NCBI RefSeq assembly: GCF_030813115.1
Contig: NZ_JAUSTY010000011.1
Coordinates: forward strand, 1 to 64,000
Source of the DNA: Bacillus horti
Lineage (GTDB): Bacteria; Bacillota; Bacilli; Caldalkalibacillales; JCM-10596
Length of the DNA: 64,000 nucleotides
Direction of reading: 5' to 3'
Shown: one piece after another, positions 45,250-54,508 of the stretch
Layout: the number at the start of each line of letters is the position of its first letter
Position numbering within the stretch: the stretch's first letter is position 1
The notes under the pieces: generated by a model
Told to the model about the DNA's origin: nothing
What the model saw: the letters and a program-made list of their open reading frames with translations, nothing else
The model's database searches: none
Translations under genes and position numbers: made by a program

Positions 45250-45578
45250 GAAGCTGAACCCTAGAAACTTACGTTTCCATGGTCTATCCACCGCACTCTT
45301 CTCTTGGTTGACCTTTAGTTATAGTTTCCTCTCAATGAATGTCGTAATTGAACTCATCACTCTTTCGCCTGATTTTCTTGTTTTGACATAGATGTTGGCA
45401 TCATCTGCGTAACGTACAAAGTGATGACCCCTCTTCTCTAATTCTTTGTCTAATTCATCTAAGACAATATTTAGAAAGAAGAGGATTTTGCGTGGACACC
45501 CTTGTCTTAAGCTAATAGCTACTACTGCTTTCGCTATTCGGGACTTGAACCCTAGAGATAGCGCACATGCTGGCGCAC
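45250..45578 (-). pseudogene. ltrA: Group II intron remnant (5' end fused to part of its reverse transcriptase)
   Basis: On the minus strand GTGCGCCAGCATGTGCGC starts at 45578, like a group II intron 5' end, and continues with domain I-type segments (GAAAGCAGTAGTAGCTATTAG, then AGACAAGGGTGTCCA). At about 45490 this joins reverse-transcriptase coding sequence: NIVLDELDKELEKRGHHFVR, the catalytic YADD, then KSGERVMSSI. An in-frame TAA replaces a Lys codon in RKL-x-LKVN, after which QEKSAVDRPWKRKFLGFS continues the family sequence before it breaks off. Ribozyme and protein are both incomplete, so it is dead. A hairpin directly precedes the 5' end, as expected for class C introns. Confidence 0.75.
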
Positions 45579-45610
45579 AAAATAGCCCCTCTGTCTGAGA
45601 CAGAGGGGCT
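45579..45610 (-). terminator. Terminator hairpin, apparent target of the group II intron
   Basis: AGCCCCTCTGTCT (45584-45596) and AGACAGAGGGGCT (45598-45610) are a perfect 13-bp inverted repeat with a one-base centre. On the minus strand ATTTT follows, then the intron 5' end. It probably once ended transcription from the PepT-like gene side. Confidence 0.8.
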
Positions 45611-45639
45611 AACGGCTGTATCCAATATTTTTCATCCAA

Positions 45640-45825
45640 ATTAAATATGAGTTGTTGACCTCGAATTATTAGGGGGAAAATATCATTCTCTCAATATCTA
45701 TCATCCTTAATACTTATCAGCCATATACGACGTGTTGGTGAAGTCCTGCATGTAGTCAAACGACCGCAATCGTGTCGCGAAACACCTTGCGCTGGGAGCT
45801 TTGTACACGGTACGATCCTGCGGAG
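45640..45825. other. Gap between peptidase gene and intron remnant, no gene seen
   Basis: Locally richer in G+C (about 45730-45820) than its surroundings. A minus-strand frame of about 35 codons ending MADKY-stop has no start or ribosome site. It may be further debris of a mobile element. Confidence 0.35.
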
Positions 45826-46947
45826 TTATGTAAGAGAAATAACTCGTTGAGTAATAGCAATAAAGAGCTCAGCTGTTTTATTTAACTCAGTAATAGGCAT
45901 TCTCTCCTGCTTTGTATGAATATGCTCATAGCCTATCGCTAGATTTACAGTAGGAATACCATGACCTGCTATCACGTTAGCATCAGATCCACCACCACTT
46001 GATAATAGCTTAGATTCACGACCAATCTCCTTAGCTGCCTTTTGAGCAATTTGTACAACAAGGTCTTGATCAGAATACTTAAATCCTGGATACATCACAG
46101 CAATCTCCACGTCAGCAGAAGTTCCATTATCCTTAGCCACTTGCTCAAATACTCGCTTCATGTCCTGAACTTGGGCTTCCATTTTTTCTGTTACAAGACT
46201 TCTAGCCTCGGCAAAAATATCTACACGATCACAAACTACATTTGTAGCTCCTCCACCCTCAAAACGTCCGATATTTGCTGTCGTTTCCGAATCGATACGT
46301 CCTAGTTTCATTTTAGAGATTGCTTGGCTAGCTACCTGAATCGCACTGATACCATCCTCTGGATTAACACCAGCATGAGCGGATTTTCCGTAAATCGTCG
46401 CCTTTACCTTTGCCTGAGTTGGTGCCGCTACAATGATATGACCAACTGGACCATTGCTATCAAAGGCAAAGCCTAACTCAGCTTTTAAATGCTTAGGATC
46501 GAGCGCCTTCGCTCCTACTAAGCCAGATTCCTCTCCTGCTGTAATGATCAATTGAATATCTCCATGTGGTAGATTGTTTTCCTTCAACACTTTAATTCCT
46601 TCTAGCATCGCAGCAAGACCTGCTTTATCATCACTACCAAGAATCGTCGTTCCATCTGAAACCACATAACCATCTTGAATAGAAGGTTTAATTCCGTTAC
46701 CCGGTGCCACAGTGTCCATATGAGAAGTAAAATAAATACACGGTGCCTCAGTATTCCCCTTAAGGAAAGCAATAATATTTCCATGACCATGACCAGTTAT
46801 AGCCTTAGAGTCATCCTCAAAGACCTCTAGACCAAGTTCATTTAGCTTATCTATAAGTACTTTCCCTATCTCAGCTTCATGCTTTGTTTCACTATCAATT
46901 TGTACTAATTCTAAAAATTCATCTAATAAGCGTTGTTCATTAACCAT
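45826..46947 (-). CDS. M20-family peptidase, PepT-like (YqjE type)
   Basis: 373 residues, ATG behind AGAGGGA. Seen: the di-zinc site of the M20 family: HMDTV (SHMDTVAPG), the bridging Asp in LGSDDKAG, the general-base Glu pair in TAGEESG, Asp in AFDSNG and a C-terminal His (GYEHIHTKQE). It has a dimerisation domain in the middle. It should act as a cytoplasmic aminopeptidase on tripeptides or as a related amidohydrolase. Its place beside the acyl-CoA carboxylase beta gene matches yqjD-yqjE of Bacillus subtilis, though here two unknown genes on the other strand intervene. Confidence 0.92.
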   Translation of the reverse strand: MVNEQRLLDEFLELVQIDSETKHEAEIGKVLIDKLNELGLEVFEDDSKAITGHGHGNIIAFLKGNTEAPCIYFTSHMDTVAPGNGIKPSIQDGYVVSDGTTILGSDDKAGLAAMLEGIKVLKENNLPHGDIQLIITAGEESGLVGAKALDPKHLKAELGFAFDSNGPVGHIIVAAPTQAKVKATIYGKSAHAGVNPEDGISAIQVASQAISKMKLGRIDSETTANIGRFEGGGATNVVCDRVDIFAEARSLVTEKMEAQVQDMKRVFEQVAKDNGTSADVEIAVMYPGFKYSDQDLVVQIAQKAAKEIGRESKLLSSGGGSDANVIAGHGIPTVNLAIGYEHIHTKQERMPITELNKTAELFIAITQRVISLT

Positions 46948-47118
46948 TCCATAATCCCTCTTTCTTTCATTCTACAACTCTAACGTTACATATACTAATA
47001 CTATACCATAAGTACCTCTTTTTATAATAAAATGATAGGGGTACAACTAGACTTCCTAGAAGTATTATATGCATATGATCACATAGTTCACTACTCTAAA
47101 CTACTCTGTTAAACAGGG

Positions 47119-47574
47119 GTGATTCAAATTTATCAAGAAGCTCAAAGATTAAAAAATGACATTCATAAAATTGTAAAGTTGTGTAAAATTCTAAATGATG
47201 CTGGTGATGAGTTACTTCCCTTTTATAGAGAAGGGGATAAGGAATCGTTACCAGCAGACCTATATAAGAATTATTTAGACTGTAAACAAATCCTACATAA
47301 CAGACTTTCACTTCTTACCAGAGAAGAACTTATTTTGTTGAGATCTATTCATGGTATTGGAAGCAGCGAAAGAGGCTACCGCCAATATGCAGATCATAGA
47401 GAACCTGAAATTATTGTGATACCTATTACATCATCACATCAAGAACTGCTTGAAAAATACTCAAAATATCTTGTTTACCAACCCAAGGAAAAGCTAATTA
47501 AATACTTTACCGAACGAAGATCGACTTCAGAATTATTGTTGCAAGGGCTAGACGTCTTAGACTTAAATGAATAG
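47119..47574 (+). CDS. Protein of unknown function (about 150 residues)
   Basis: Mostly helical and charged, with a helix-rich N-terminal half (EAQRLKNDIHKIVKLCKILN), a SIHGIGSSERGYRQYADHRE segment and a C-terminal helix ending LDVLDLNE. No family was recognised. The start is uncertain: GTG 47119 lies inside the ribosome site AGGGGTGAT, whereas ATT 47128 has better spacing. It is followed 55 bases later by another unknown gene, and the two share a terminator, so they are probably one transcript. Confidence 0.6.
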   Translation: MIQIYQEAQRLKNDIHKIVKLCKILNDAGDELLPFYREGDKESLPADLYKNYLDCKQILHNRLSLLTREELILLRSIHGIGSSERGYRQYADHREPEIIVIPITSSHQELLEKYSKYLVYQPKEKLIKYFTERRSTSELLLQGLDVLDLNE

Positions 47575-47629
47575 TTTTAGAAGATTACAATGCTAAATAT
47601 TAATAAATATATAAAAGGAGTACAAAGAT

Positions 47630-47935
47630 ATGGTTGTAGAAATTCATTGTGCCCATACACAGTTTTATTATGAGTTCAGTGATGATTTAGCTGAGCAAGC
47701 TTATGAACTACAATTAGAATTTGATGAATGGCTTAGGAATGTGGAGGGAAACCATCCTTTTAAACAATATTGGGAAATGATTGATCCAGATGGAACTATA
47801 TCCTTTGCTGGTTATGTAAACAGCTTCGGTCCAGATGAATTTGTAGCGTGGTTAAATATAGAAAAGTTTAAAGATGAGGTAGCCAAAGCTATTGACCTTC
47901 CCGATTTTCCAGCATCGGTATCCATCTACTTTTAA
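47630..47935 (+). CDS. Protein of unknown function (101 residues)
   Basis: ATG behind AAAGGAG. Small acidic soluble protein with aromatic-rich segments (CAHTQFYYEFSDDLAEQAYE, FDEWLRNVEGNHPF). Acidic small proteins of this kind are often immunity or inhibitor partners, but nothing here proves it. It follows the unknown gene at 47119. Confidence 0.6.
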   Translation: MVVEIHCAHTQFYYEFSDDLAEQAYELQLEFDEWLRNVEGNHPFKQYWEMIDPDGTISFAGYVNSFGPDEFVAWLNIEKFKDEVAKAIDLPDFPASVSIYF

Positions 47936-47941
47936 ATAGTT

Positions 47942-48024
47942 AAAAACTGCCATATTACTGAAGAGAATTTGCTCAAGTATTTCTTGCTTAGACTTGATTA
48001 CTTTCTCATTACGGCAGTTTTTTT
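47942..48024. terminator. Bidirectional terminator between converging genes
   Basis: AAAAACTGCC (47942-47951) and GGCAGTTTTT (48013-48022) form a perfect 10-bp outer stem around a loop of about 60 bases, with T-runs on both strands. It serves the 47119-47935 pair and the carboxylase operon ending at 48094. Confidence 0.6.
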
Positions 48025-48093
48025 ATTTTTTACTCACATTTTCTCGTATTTTATTAAAGCCAAAAACATCTGATGCTGCTCTTATCCGTTATG

Positions 48094-49647
48094 TTATAAC
48101 GGAATATTCCCATGCTTTTTAGAAGGGCGAGGCTCCTTCTTGTTCCTTAGCATTTCAAGACTTTCGATCAGCTTCTTCCGTGTTTCTCTAGGATCAATCA
48201 CATCATCCACCATCCCATTAGACGCCGCTATGTACGGATTAGCAAATTGCTCTCGATACTCTTGTATCTTAGTGGCCCTTGTGGCAACTGGATCCTCACT
48301 CTGATTAATTTCCTTAGCGAAGATAATATTAGCTGCACCCTCTGGTCCCATCACTGCGATTTCAGCATTAGGCCACGCGTACACAACATCCGCACCGATA
48401 GCCTTACTATTTAAGGCTACATACGCCCCGCCATAAGCTTTACGAGTAATAACCGTAATCTTAGGCACCGTTGCCTCCGAATAAGCGTAGAGGATTTTAG
48501 CTCCATGGCGAATAATCCCCCCATGCTCCTGCTTGATTCCAGGGAAAAAGCCAGTTACATCCTCAAACGTAATTAAAGGTATGTTAAAGCAGTCACAAAA
48601 ACGGATGAAACGAGAGAGCTTATCTGCTGAATTTATATCTAATCCACCAGCCATGACCTTTGGTTGGTTGGCTATGATTCCTACAGACTCACCATTGATT
48701 CTGCCAAATCCGACCACAATGTTTTTGGCAAAGGAAGCATGGACCTCCATAAAATCTCCTTGATCCACAATGAGTTCAATGACCTTTCTAACATCATAGA
48801 CCTTCGTCCCTTCAATAGGAACCGCGTCAAGTAATTCTTCAACCCAGTCCCTTGAATCGTTTGTTTCTTGGGAAGGCGGCTTTTGTTCATTGTTTTGTGG
48901 GAGATAAGGAATAAGTCGTCTTACTTCCTCTAAAGCGGCCGGCTCACTTGAAGATGTAAAATGAGCGTTGCCACTAGTTGAAGCATGGACATTAGCTCCA
49001 CCTAATTCTTCGGAAGTAATCCTTTCACCCGTAACAGATTCAATGACTTTTGGACCAGTGATAAACATCTGACTTGTCTTCTCCACCATAAACACGAAAT
49101 CAGTAATCGCTGGAGAATACACCGCTCCTCCGGCACAAGGACCCATAATAACAGAGATTTGAGGAATCACTCCCGAATAAATAGAGTTTCTATAAAAAAT
49201 ATGACCATATCCGTCTAAAGAAACAACACCCTCCTGAATGCGAGCGCCGCCAGAATCATTCAGCCCGATAATTGGAGCTCCATTTTTTGCAGCTAGATCC
49301 ATAACTTTAGCTATTTTTTGAGCATGAGTTTCTCCAAGAGCACCTCCATAAACAGTAAAGTCCTGAGCAAAAATATACACTAGCCTACCATGAATCTTAC
49401 CATACCCTGTTACAACTCCCTCTCCAGGTGCACTCACATCTCCTCTGCTTTGGGCAAAGGCATACAGCTCAACAAATGTATCTGTATCCACTAAAAGCTG
49501 AATTCTTTCTCTTGCTGTAAGCTTCCCTTTATCATGCTGAGCCTGAATACGCTGATCTCCACCACCAAGCTCAATATGCCGCTTTTTATCGTACATTTCA
49601 TTAATTTTCTCTAGCATGGCTTCATTTGCTGTCTCATCTTGACGCAT
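48094..49647 (-). CDS. Acyl-CoA (propionyl-CoA) carboxylase, carboxyltransferase beta subunit
   Basis: 517 residues, ATG behind GAGGAGG. Seen: the two crotonase-like carboxyltransferase halves, with oxyanion-hole glycines (GGARIQEGV, PCAGGAVYSPA in the first half; GAYVALNSKAIGADVVYAWP in the second). It moves CO2 from biotin to propionyl-CoA to give methylmalonyl-CoA. No biotin carboxylase or carrier subunit is encoded in the window, so the alpha subunit must lie elsewhere, or the protein belongs to a decarboxylase. It follows the mutase/epimerase gene by 15 bases; the set is one operon equivalent to yqjD and neighbours of B. subtilis. Confidence 0.92.
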   Translation of the reverse strand: MRQDETANEAMLEKINEMYDKKRHIELGGGDQRIQAQHDKGKLTARERIQLLVDTDTFVELYAFAQSRGDVSAPGEGVVTGYGKIHGRLVYIFAQDFTVYGGALGETHAQKIAKVMDLAAKNGAPIIGLNDSGGARIQEGVVSLDGYGHIFYRNSIYSGVIPQISVIMGPCAGGAVYSPAITDFVFMVEKTSQMFITGPKVIESVTGERITSEELGGANVHASTSGNAHFTSSSEPAALEEVRRLIPYLPQNNEQKPPSQETNDSRDWVEELLDAVPIEGTKVYDVRKVIELIVDQGDFMEVHASFAKNIVVGFGRINGESVGIIANQPKVMAGGLDINSADKLSRFIRFCDCFNIPLITFEDVTGFFPGIKQEHGGIIRHGAKILYAYSEATVPKITVITRKAYGGAYVALNSKAIGADVVYAWPNAEIAVMGPEGAANIIFAKEINQSEDPVATRATKIQEYREQFANPYIAASNGMVDDVIDPRETRKKLIESLEMLRNKKEPRPSKKHGNIPL

Positions 49648-49662
49648 CCTCTACATCCTCCT

Positions 49663-50490
49663 CTACTGTTTCTCTGTTGGATATTGGCACAATTCAACTA
49701 ATACTCCCCCAGCAGATTTGGGATGAATAAACCCAATCTGTGCTCCTTCTGCTCCTTGCCGAGGCTCATCCTGTAGCAAAGATATCCCGTGCTGCTTATA
49801 GTACTCTAATCTCGATGCAAGATCATCCACCTCAAAGGCAATATGATGAATTCCCTGTCCTCGTTTAGCTATAAATTTAGCAACTGGCCCTTCAGTCGAA
49901 AGAGATTCAAGAAGCTCAAGCTTCGTTTCTCCTATCTTGAAAAAAGCAACTCTTACCTGCTCCTCCTCTACCGTTTCTACTCCTTCGAGCTCGAAGCCAA
50001 GCTGCTGGTAGAACGGAAGCATCTCTTCAATCGAGCTTACAGCAATTCCGATATGGGCCAGTTTCTTTGGGGCAGCAGGAGCATGATTTAGCTTTCTCTG
50101 CTCTGCCACGGCAAACCGAATAAAATCGGCTGTATCCTGCGTACGTGTTCCAGGAGTAAAGATTTTTTTAATTCCTTTGCTCTCCAAAAAAGGAATATCC
50201 TCTAGAGGAATGACCCCTCCACCAACTACAATAATATCCTCAGCATTTTGCTCCTTCAGCAGTCGCATAATATCGGGGAAGAGCTCATTGTGAGCACCAG
50301 ATAAACAGGATAGCCCTATACAATCGACATCCTCTTGAATAGCACTTGCTACGATTTGCTCCGGCGATTGACGTAGGCCCGTATAAATAACCTCCATCCC
50401 TGCATCGCGTAACGCTTGGGCGATCACTAATGCCCCTCGATCATGCCCATCTAAGCCTGGTTTTGCTACTAATACACGTATCTTTTCCAT
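49663..50490 (-). CDS. Fusion of methylmalonyl-CoA mutase B12-binding domain and methylmalonyl-CoA epimerase
   Basis: 275 residues, ATG behind AGGAGG. Seen: an N-terminal cobalamin-binding domain (about 1-130) with DGHDRG (the lower-axial His in DxHxxG), GLSCLSGAH and [12 protein letters not shown]-fold domain (about 143-270) follows with [20 protein letters not shown], the Glu in [26 protein letters not shown] and LVELCQ, typical of methylmalonyl-CoA epimerase metal ligands. The first part completes the mutase whose catalytic subunit is encoded just upstream; the second interconverts the S and R isomers. Usually these are separate genes. Confidence 0.92.
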   Translation of the reverse strand: MEKIRVLVAKPGLDGHDRGALVIAQALRDAGMEVIYTGLRQSPEQIVASAIQEDVDCIGLSCLSGAHNELFPDIMRLLKEQNAEDIIVVGGGVIPLEDIPFLESKGIKKIFTPGTRTQDTADFIRFAVAEQRKLNHAPAAPKKLAHIGIAVSSIEEMLPFYQQLGFELEGVETVEEEQVRVAFFKIGETKLELLESLSTEGPVAKFIAKRGQGIHHIAFEVDDLASRLEYYKQHGISLLQDEPRQGAEGAQIGFIHPKSAGGVLVELCQYPTEKQ

Positions 50491-50517
50491 CCACTCTCCT
50501 CCTCCTGCTATCTATAG

Positions 50518-52170
50518 CTATACTCCCTGATATTCCCCAAACTCCTCACGCAACACATTGCATATTTCACCGATCGTCGCATACACTCGAACAGCGTCTA
50601 GAATAAAAGGCATTAAATTCTCTGTTCCTACTGCTGCTTGATGCAGATTTGCCAAAGCCTCGGTCACTGCTCCATGATCCCTATTGGCTCTAAGCTTCTC
50701 AAGCTTCTCCTTCTGCTTCTGCCCGATTTCAGGATCTACACGTAATAGCTCAGGAGGGACTTCATTTTCGATCATGTACTTGTTCATCCCTACAACAATT
50801 TCCTCTCCTGCCTCAACACCTCTTTGCGTATCATAGGCAGCACGATGTATCTCCCTTTGCATAAATCCCTGTTCCACAGCCACCACAGCGCCACCTAAAT
50901 CCTCAATCTTATCTAAATAGCTTTGCACAGCCTGCTCCATTTGATCGGTCAATGTCTCTACATAATAGGAGCCTGCTAAAGGATCCACTGTATCCACTAC
51001 CCCGCTTTCATTAGCAAGGATTTGCTGTGTACGCAAAGCGATTCTAGCTGAATCCTCCGTAGGCAAGGCTAACGCTTCATCTCTAGAATTGGTGTGTAAG
51101 CTCTGTGTTCCTCCTAGCACAGCCCCTAGTGCTTGCACTGTGACACGTACGATATTATTGTCGGGCTGCTGAGCGGTAAGCGTTGAGCCACCTGTTTGAG
51201 TATGAAATCTAAGCTGCCACGACTTTTCCTTCTTCGCTTTATATTTATATCTCATAATCTTGGCCCATATCCTTCTAGCCGCCCTAAATTTCGCAATCTC
51301 CTCAAAAAATTGATTATGAGCATTAAAGAAAAATGCTAGCCTCGGGGCAAATTGGTCAATATCTAGCCCTGCCTCCAAAGCAGCATCAACATATGCCATA
51401 CCGTTAGCAATCGTAAAAGCTAACTCCTGTACAGCCGTTGAGCCAGCTTCACGAATATGATAGCCGCTTATACTAATCGTGTTCCAACGAGGAACGTGTA
51501 CAGAACAGTAAGCAAATATATCCGTAATCAGCCTCATTGAGGGCTTTGGTGGAAAAATATATGTTCCTCTTGCTATATACTCCTTTAAAATATCGTTTTG
51601 GATGGTTCCAGACAGAGCCTCTGAGGAAACCCCTTGTTTTTCGGCAACAGCGATATACATAGCCAATAGAACACTTGCCGGAGCATTAATGGTCATAGAA
51701 GTGCTTACTTTATCTAGAGGAATTTCAAATAAAAGCGCTTCCATATCTGCTAAGGAATCAATCGCTACTCCGACCTTACCTACCTCTCCACGTGACATCG
51801 TATCATCTGAGTCGTAGCCAATTTGTGTGGGGAGATCAAACGCCACGCTCAAACCAGTTTGACCTTGTTCAAGCAGATATTTGAACCTCTTATTTGTTTC
51901 TTCAGCTGAACCAAAGCCGGCATACTGTCTCATCGTCCAGAGCTTCCCTCTATACATCGTCGGCTGAATCCCTCTTGTGTAAGGAAACTCTCCTGGTAAG
52001 CCTAAATGCTCCTTGTATGTGTCATCTACCTGCTGAGGAAGATACACTCTTTCAATCGGGATATCGGATGAAGTCTTGTAGCTTTCCTTTTGCTCTGGAA
52101 AACGTTTAAGTAGGTCCTCCGTCTTTTTCTTCCAGTGCTCCGTATACTCAGAATCATTCGTCCTTGTCAT
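50518..52170 (-). CDS. Methylmalonyl-CoA mutase catalytic subunit
   Basis: 550 residues from ATG 52170 behind AAGGGTG; 24 further codons upstream lack a ribosome site. Seen: the TIM-barrel substrate domain ([74 protein letters not shown]). There is no B12 domain at the C-terminus; it is supplied by the next gene, 27 bases on. It turns R-methylmalonyl-CoA into succinyl-CoA with adenosylcobalamin. The MeaB-type chaperone is not in the window. Confidence 0.95.
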   Translation of the reverse strand: MTRTNDSEYTEHWKKKTEDLLKRFPEQKESYKTSSDIPIERVYLPQQVDDTYKEHLGLPGEFPYTRGIQPTMYRGKLWTMRQYAGFGSAEETNKRFKYLLEQGQTGLSVAFDLPTQIGYDSDDTMSRGEVGKVGVAIDSLADMEALLFEIPLDKVSTSMTINAPASVLLAMYIAVAEKQGVSSEALSGTIQNDILKEYIARGTYIFPPKPSMRLITDIFAYCSVHVPRWNTISISGYHIREAGSTAVQELAFTIANGMAYVDAALEAGLDIDQFAPRLAFFFNAHNQFFEEIAKFRAARRIWAKIMRYKYKAKKEKSWQLRFHTQTGGSTLTAQQPDNNIVRVTVQALGAVLGGTQSLHTNSRDEALALPTEDSARIALRTQQILANESGVVDTVDPLAGSYYVETLTDQMEQAVQSYLDKIEDLGGAVVAVEQGFMQREIHRAAYDTQRGVEAGEEIVVGMNKYMIENEVPPELLRVDPEIGQKQKEKLEKLRANRDHGAVTEALANLHQAAVGTENLMPFILDAVRVYATIGEICNVLREEFGEYQGV

Positions 52171-52301
52171 CGTCAACACCCTTCCCCTGAACGTGCGTTC
52201 ATTTCTTTTACAATATGAAAACATTAGCCCCATATCAGCCATACAAACACATTAATTCACAGATTTTCAACATATAAATAAAAGAAACTAGTCTAACCCT
52301 G

Positions 52302-52330
52302 TTGATTCCTACCTATACATTAAGTATGAT
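52302..52330 (+). promoter_or_regulatory. Promoter of the Prli42-like gene
   Basis: TTGATT (52302-52307) and TATGAT (52325-52330) are exactly 17 bases apart, about 45 bases before the start codon. Confidence 0.65.
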
Positions 52331-52373
52331 AGTAGTAGATTGTCCAGATAAGGGTTTAAAGGAGGTTACTTTT

Positions 52374-52469
52374 ATGATGCCGAAAAAATTCGTTAAAGTC
52401 GTAGTTTATGTCTTAGTCGGAGCCTTAGTTATTTCTAGCTTAATGATGGGTGCAGGCTTCTTCCTATAA
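52374..52469 (+). CDS. Prli42-like stressosome-associated membrane miniprotein (31 residues)
   Basis: ATG eight bases behind AAAGGAGGT. The peptide starts with a short basic stretch (MMPKKFVKV) and continues as one membrane helix (VVYVLVGALVISSLMMG) with GFFL at the end. Size, the KVVVY-type junction, the ISSLMMG segment and the charge pattern match Prli42, the miniprotein that tethers the stressosome to the membrane in Listeria and occurs widely in Firmicutes. It has its own promoter and terminator. Identification is by pattern; no RsbR/RsbS genes are in the window. Confidence 0.75.
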   Translation: MMPKKFVKVVVYVLVGALVISSLMMGAGFFL

Positions 52470-52531
52470 ATCAAAAGTGAAATGATTATGAATTTTCTTG
52501 TCTTACTATTATTATGATATAAATAGCTAAA

Positions 52532-52560
52532 ATAAAAAAGCCCTTTACGGGCTTTTTTTG
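52532..52560. terminator. Bidirectional terminator between the Prli42-like and MazG-like genes
   Basis: AAAAAAGCCC, a short loop, then GGGCTTTTTTT; compact stem with A- and T-runs on both sides. Confidence 0.85.
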
Positions 52561-52597
52561 TTTTCAAGGCTGATTTTTGTTCATCTCTTGTTCTTTC

Positions 52598-52987
52598 CTA
52601 AGCTTCTACGTTAGCTCGGGGTTGTTTTCTTGTTGAACGAATTTCGTTCAGCTTTTTAGATAGCTCGTCCTCTAAATCGTAATCGAAAAAGTTTCCTAGC
52701 TTGCATATATAAGCTAGACAATCAGCAAGCTCTTTGCCCAAATCAACTCGAACCTCTTGCTTAGCTTTAGCATACGCTTCTTGTGGATCCATTCCTTCCT
52801 GTGTATATCTTTTGACTAAATAAAATATTTTTCTAAACTCTTCAGCTACCTCTGCTACTTCAGTGGTTAATAGCATATGAACATAGAGTAAAAATAGCTT
52901 GCTATCCTCAGGATTCTCCTTATCTCCAGACATACCAAAGCCCATTTCTTTCTCAAATTCTTTGTACAATTCCTGCACCTTGTTCAA
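52598..52987 (-). CDS. MazG-like nucleotide pyrophosphohydrolase family protein
   Basis: About 130 residues. The start was placed at TTG 52987, eight bases behind AAAGGGG; a GTG at 52996 lies within the ribosome site. Seen: an all-helical protein with the metal-binding pattern EVAEVAEEFRK and a downstream KELADCLAYI, as in MazG/dUTPase-like enzymes (ExxE then ExxD). It should hydrolyse non-canonical or stress nucleotides to monophosphates; the true substrate is unknown. It lies next to the MurG-like gene and is probably co-transcribed. Confidence 0.8.
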   Translation of the reverse strand: MNKVQELYKEFEKEMGFGMSGDKENPEDSKLFLLYVHMLLTTEVAEVAEEFRKIFYLVKRYTQEGMDPQEAYAKAKQEVRVDLGKELADCLAYICKLGNFFDYDLEDELSKKLNEIRSTRKQPRANVEA

Positions 52988-53025
52988 AATCTCCACCCCT
53001 TTGCAGTTAATGTAGGAAACTTCCC

Positions 53026-54093
53026 TTATTTAGCTGTTTGTTTAATTATATCCAATACTTCCGCAGTCGTATTTTCTACCTGAGCCTTTTTCATCGTTTG
53101 AATAAATGTTTCACTATCTCTATAAACAGCCTCTACAGCCTTTAAAAATGTTTCATCAGTCAAGTCTTCTTCTTCTAACATATGACAATAGCCTGATTTA
53201 GCAAAGGACTTAGCATTTAATATTTGATCCCCCCGACTTGCCTTACGAGAAAGTGGTATGAGTAGCATAGGTTTCTTTAAAGCCAAAAACTCAAAAATAG
53301 AGTTCGACCCAGCTCTTGAAATCACGACATCAGTCAGTGCTAATACATCAGCTAGCTCTTCCTGTAGAAACTCAAACTGAGCATACCCTTTCATGTTGAG
53401 AGATGGATCTACACTCCCTTTTCCACATAAATGAACAATTTGAAACCGCTCTAAAAGCGTCTCCAAATGACTTCGAACCGTTTCGTTTATTTTTCTTGCC
53501 CCTAAGCTACCTCCCATTACTAACAGAACGGGCTTAGTAGGCGAAAAGCCGAGTTTTTCTTGTGCTTTATGTGCATTCCCTTGCTTTAATTCCTCACGAA
53601 CCACTGACCCTATATACTGAGCCTTCTTTTCATTCACAAACTGCTTGGTCTCAGGGAAAGTAAGAAGTACCTTTGAGACAAACGGCAAGGCAATCTTATT
53701 CGCCAGCCCTGGTGTATAATCAGACTCGTGAATGAGTATAGGAACTCGGTTCATCCAGCCTCCCAAGACAACAGGCACCGAAACAAATCCACCCTTTGAA
53801 AAAATAACATTAGGCTTGAGCCTCCTAATGATCTTTGAAGCTTGAAAAATGCCCTTTAGAACCTTAAAGGGGTCCTTTATATTTTGTAAATCAAAGTATC
53901 TCCTAAGCTTTCCTGTTGCAATTCCATAATAATGAACTCCATCTATCGCTGAAATCATTTGTTTTTCAATGCCCTCTTCAGACCCTATATAATGCACTTC
54001 CCAGCCTTCCTTTTGAAAATACGGAATAAGTGCAACATTAACTGTTACATGACCTGCTGACCCTCCACCTGTAAAAACGATACACTTGCTCAG
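53026..54093 (-). CDS. MurG-family glycosyltransferase (UDP-GlcNAc:lipid I type), CTG start
   Basis: 355 residues if translation begins at CTG 54093, eight bases behind a strong AAAGGAGG. The first ATG/GTG-type codon in frame (GTG 53997) would cut off the essential nucleotide-sugar loop [10 protein letters not shown], so the CTG start is preferred. Seen: that GGGSAGH motif, [35 protein letters not shown], and the UDP-GlcNAc-binding [15 protein letters not shown]. It resembles the second MurG paralogue of Bacilli rather than the murG of the division cluster. It adds GlcNAc to lipid I or acts on a related lipid-linked sugar at the membrane. Confidence 0.85.
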   Translation of the reverse strand: MSKCIVFTGGGSAGHVTVNVALIPYFQKEGWEVHYIGSEEGIEKQMISAIDGVHYYGIATGKLRRYFDLQNIKDPFKVLKGIFQASKIIRRLKPNVIFSKGGFVSVPVVLGGWMNRVPILIHESDYTPGLANKIALPFVSKVLLTFPETKQFVNEKKAQYIGSVVREELKQGNAHKAQEKLGFSPTKPVLLVMGGSLGARKINETVRSHLETLLERFQIVHLCGKGSVDPSLNMKGYAQFEFLQEELADVLALTDVVISRAGSNSIFEFLALKKPMLLIPLSRKASRGDQILNAKSFAKSGYCHMLEEEDLTDETFLKAVEAVYRDSETFIQTMKKAQVENTTAEVLDIIKQTAK

Positions 54094-54318
54094 AGTGGAT
54101 TCCTCCTTTATACATGCTCCTATTTCTCTAATTCATTTATCTATCTTCTTTTAACTCTTCTTTATGTAACCTCTCTAGGCCATCTAAAGAATAACTCTTT
54201 CATTTTTACTATGTAAATTATTCAACATGAAATAAGATGGTTCATTATACAATTTACTTATTCGATTATAGCACAGTTCTTTTTTAGGATTAAATCAATG
54301 ACCACCATTCAACTTAAT

Positions 54319-54365
54319 AAAAGTAAAAGAGCTGAAATCATCTTGATCCCAGCCCTTTTACTTCT
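54319..54365 (-). terminator. Terminator behind the NlpC/P60 gene
   Basis: AAGTAAAAGAGCTG (54321-54334) pairs with CAGCCCTTTTACTT (54350-54363) with one mismatch; the minus strand continues TTATTAAG. The rest of the 54094-54508 gap is AT-rich with nothing recognised. Confidence 0.6.
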
Positions 54366-54508
54366 TCTCACTCTGCTAAAAAGTTTCCATAATTTCCTAA
54401 GCAACTTTTTGAAACCTTTTGAGCAACCCTACCGTTTATAAAAGTAAGAAAGTCGAAGAAAAAGAAAAATATATGAAAATATTCTTAGAAATTTTTTAGA
54501 TTGTTTAA

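Noticed and set aside
45319-45639. 106-codon leftward frame with YADD taken as a gene
   Set aside because: Its first half is a terminator hairpin and intron RNA domain; only the end is reverse-transcriptase sequence, so it is a remnant and not a gene.
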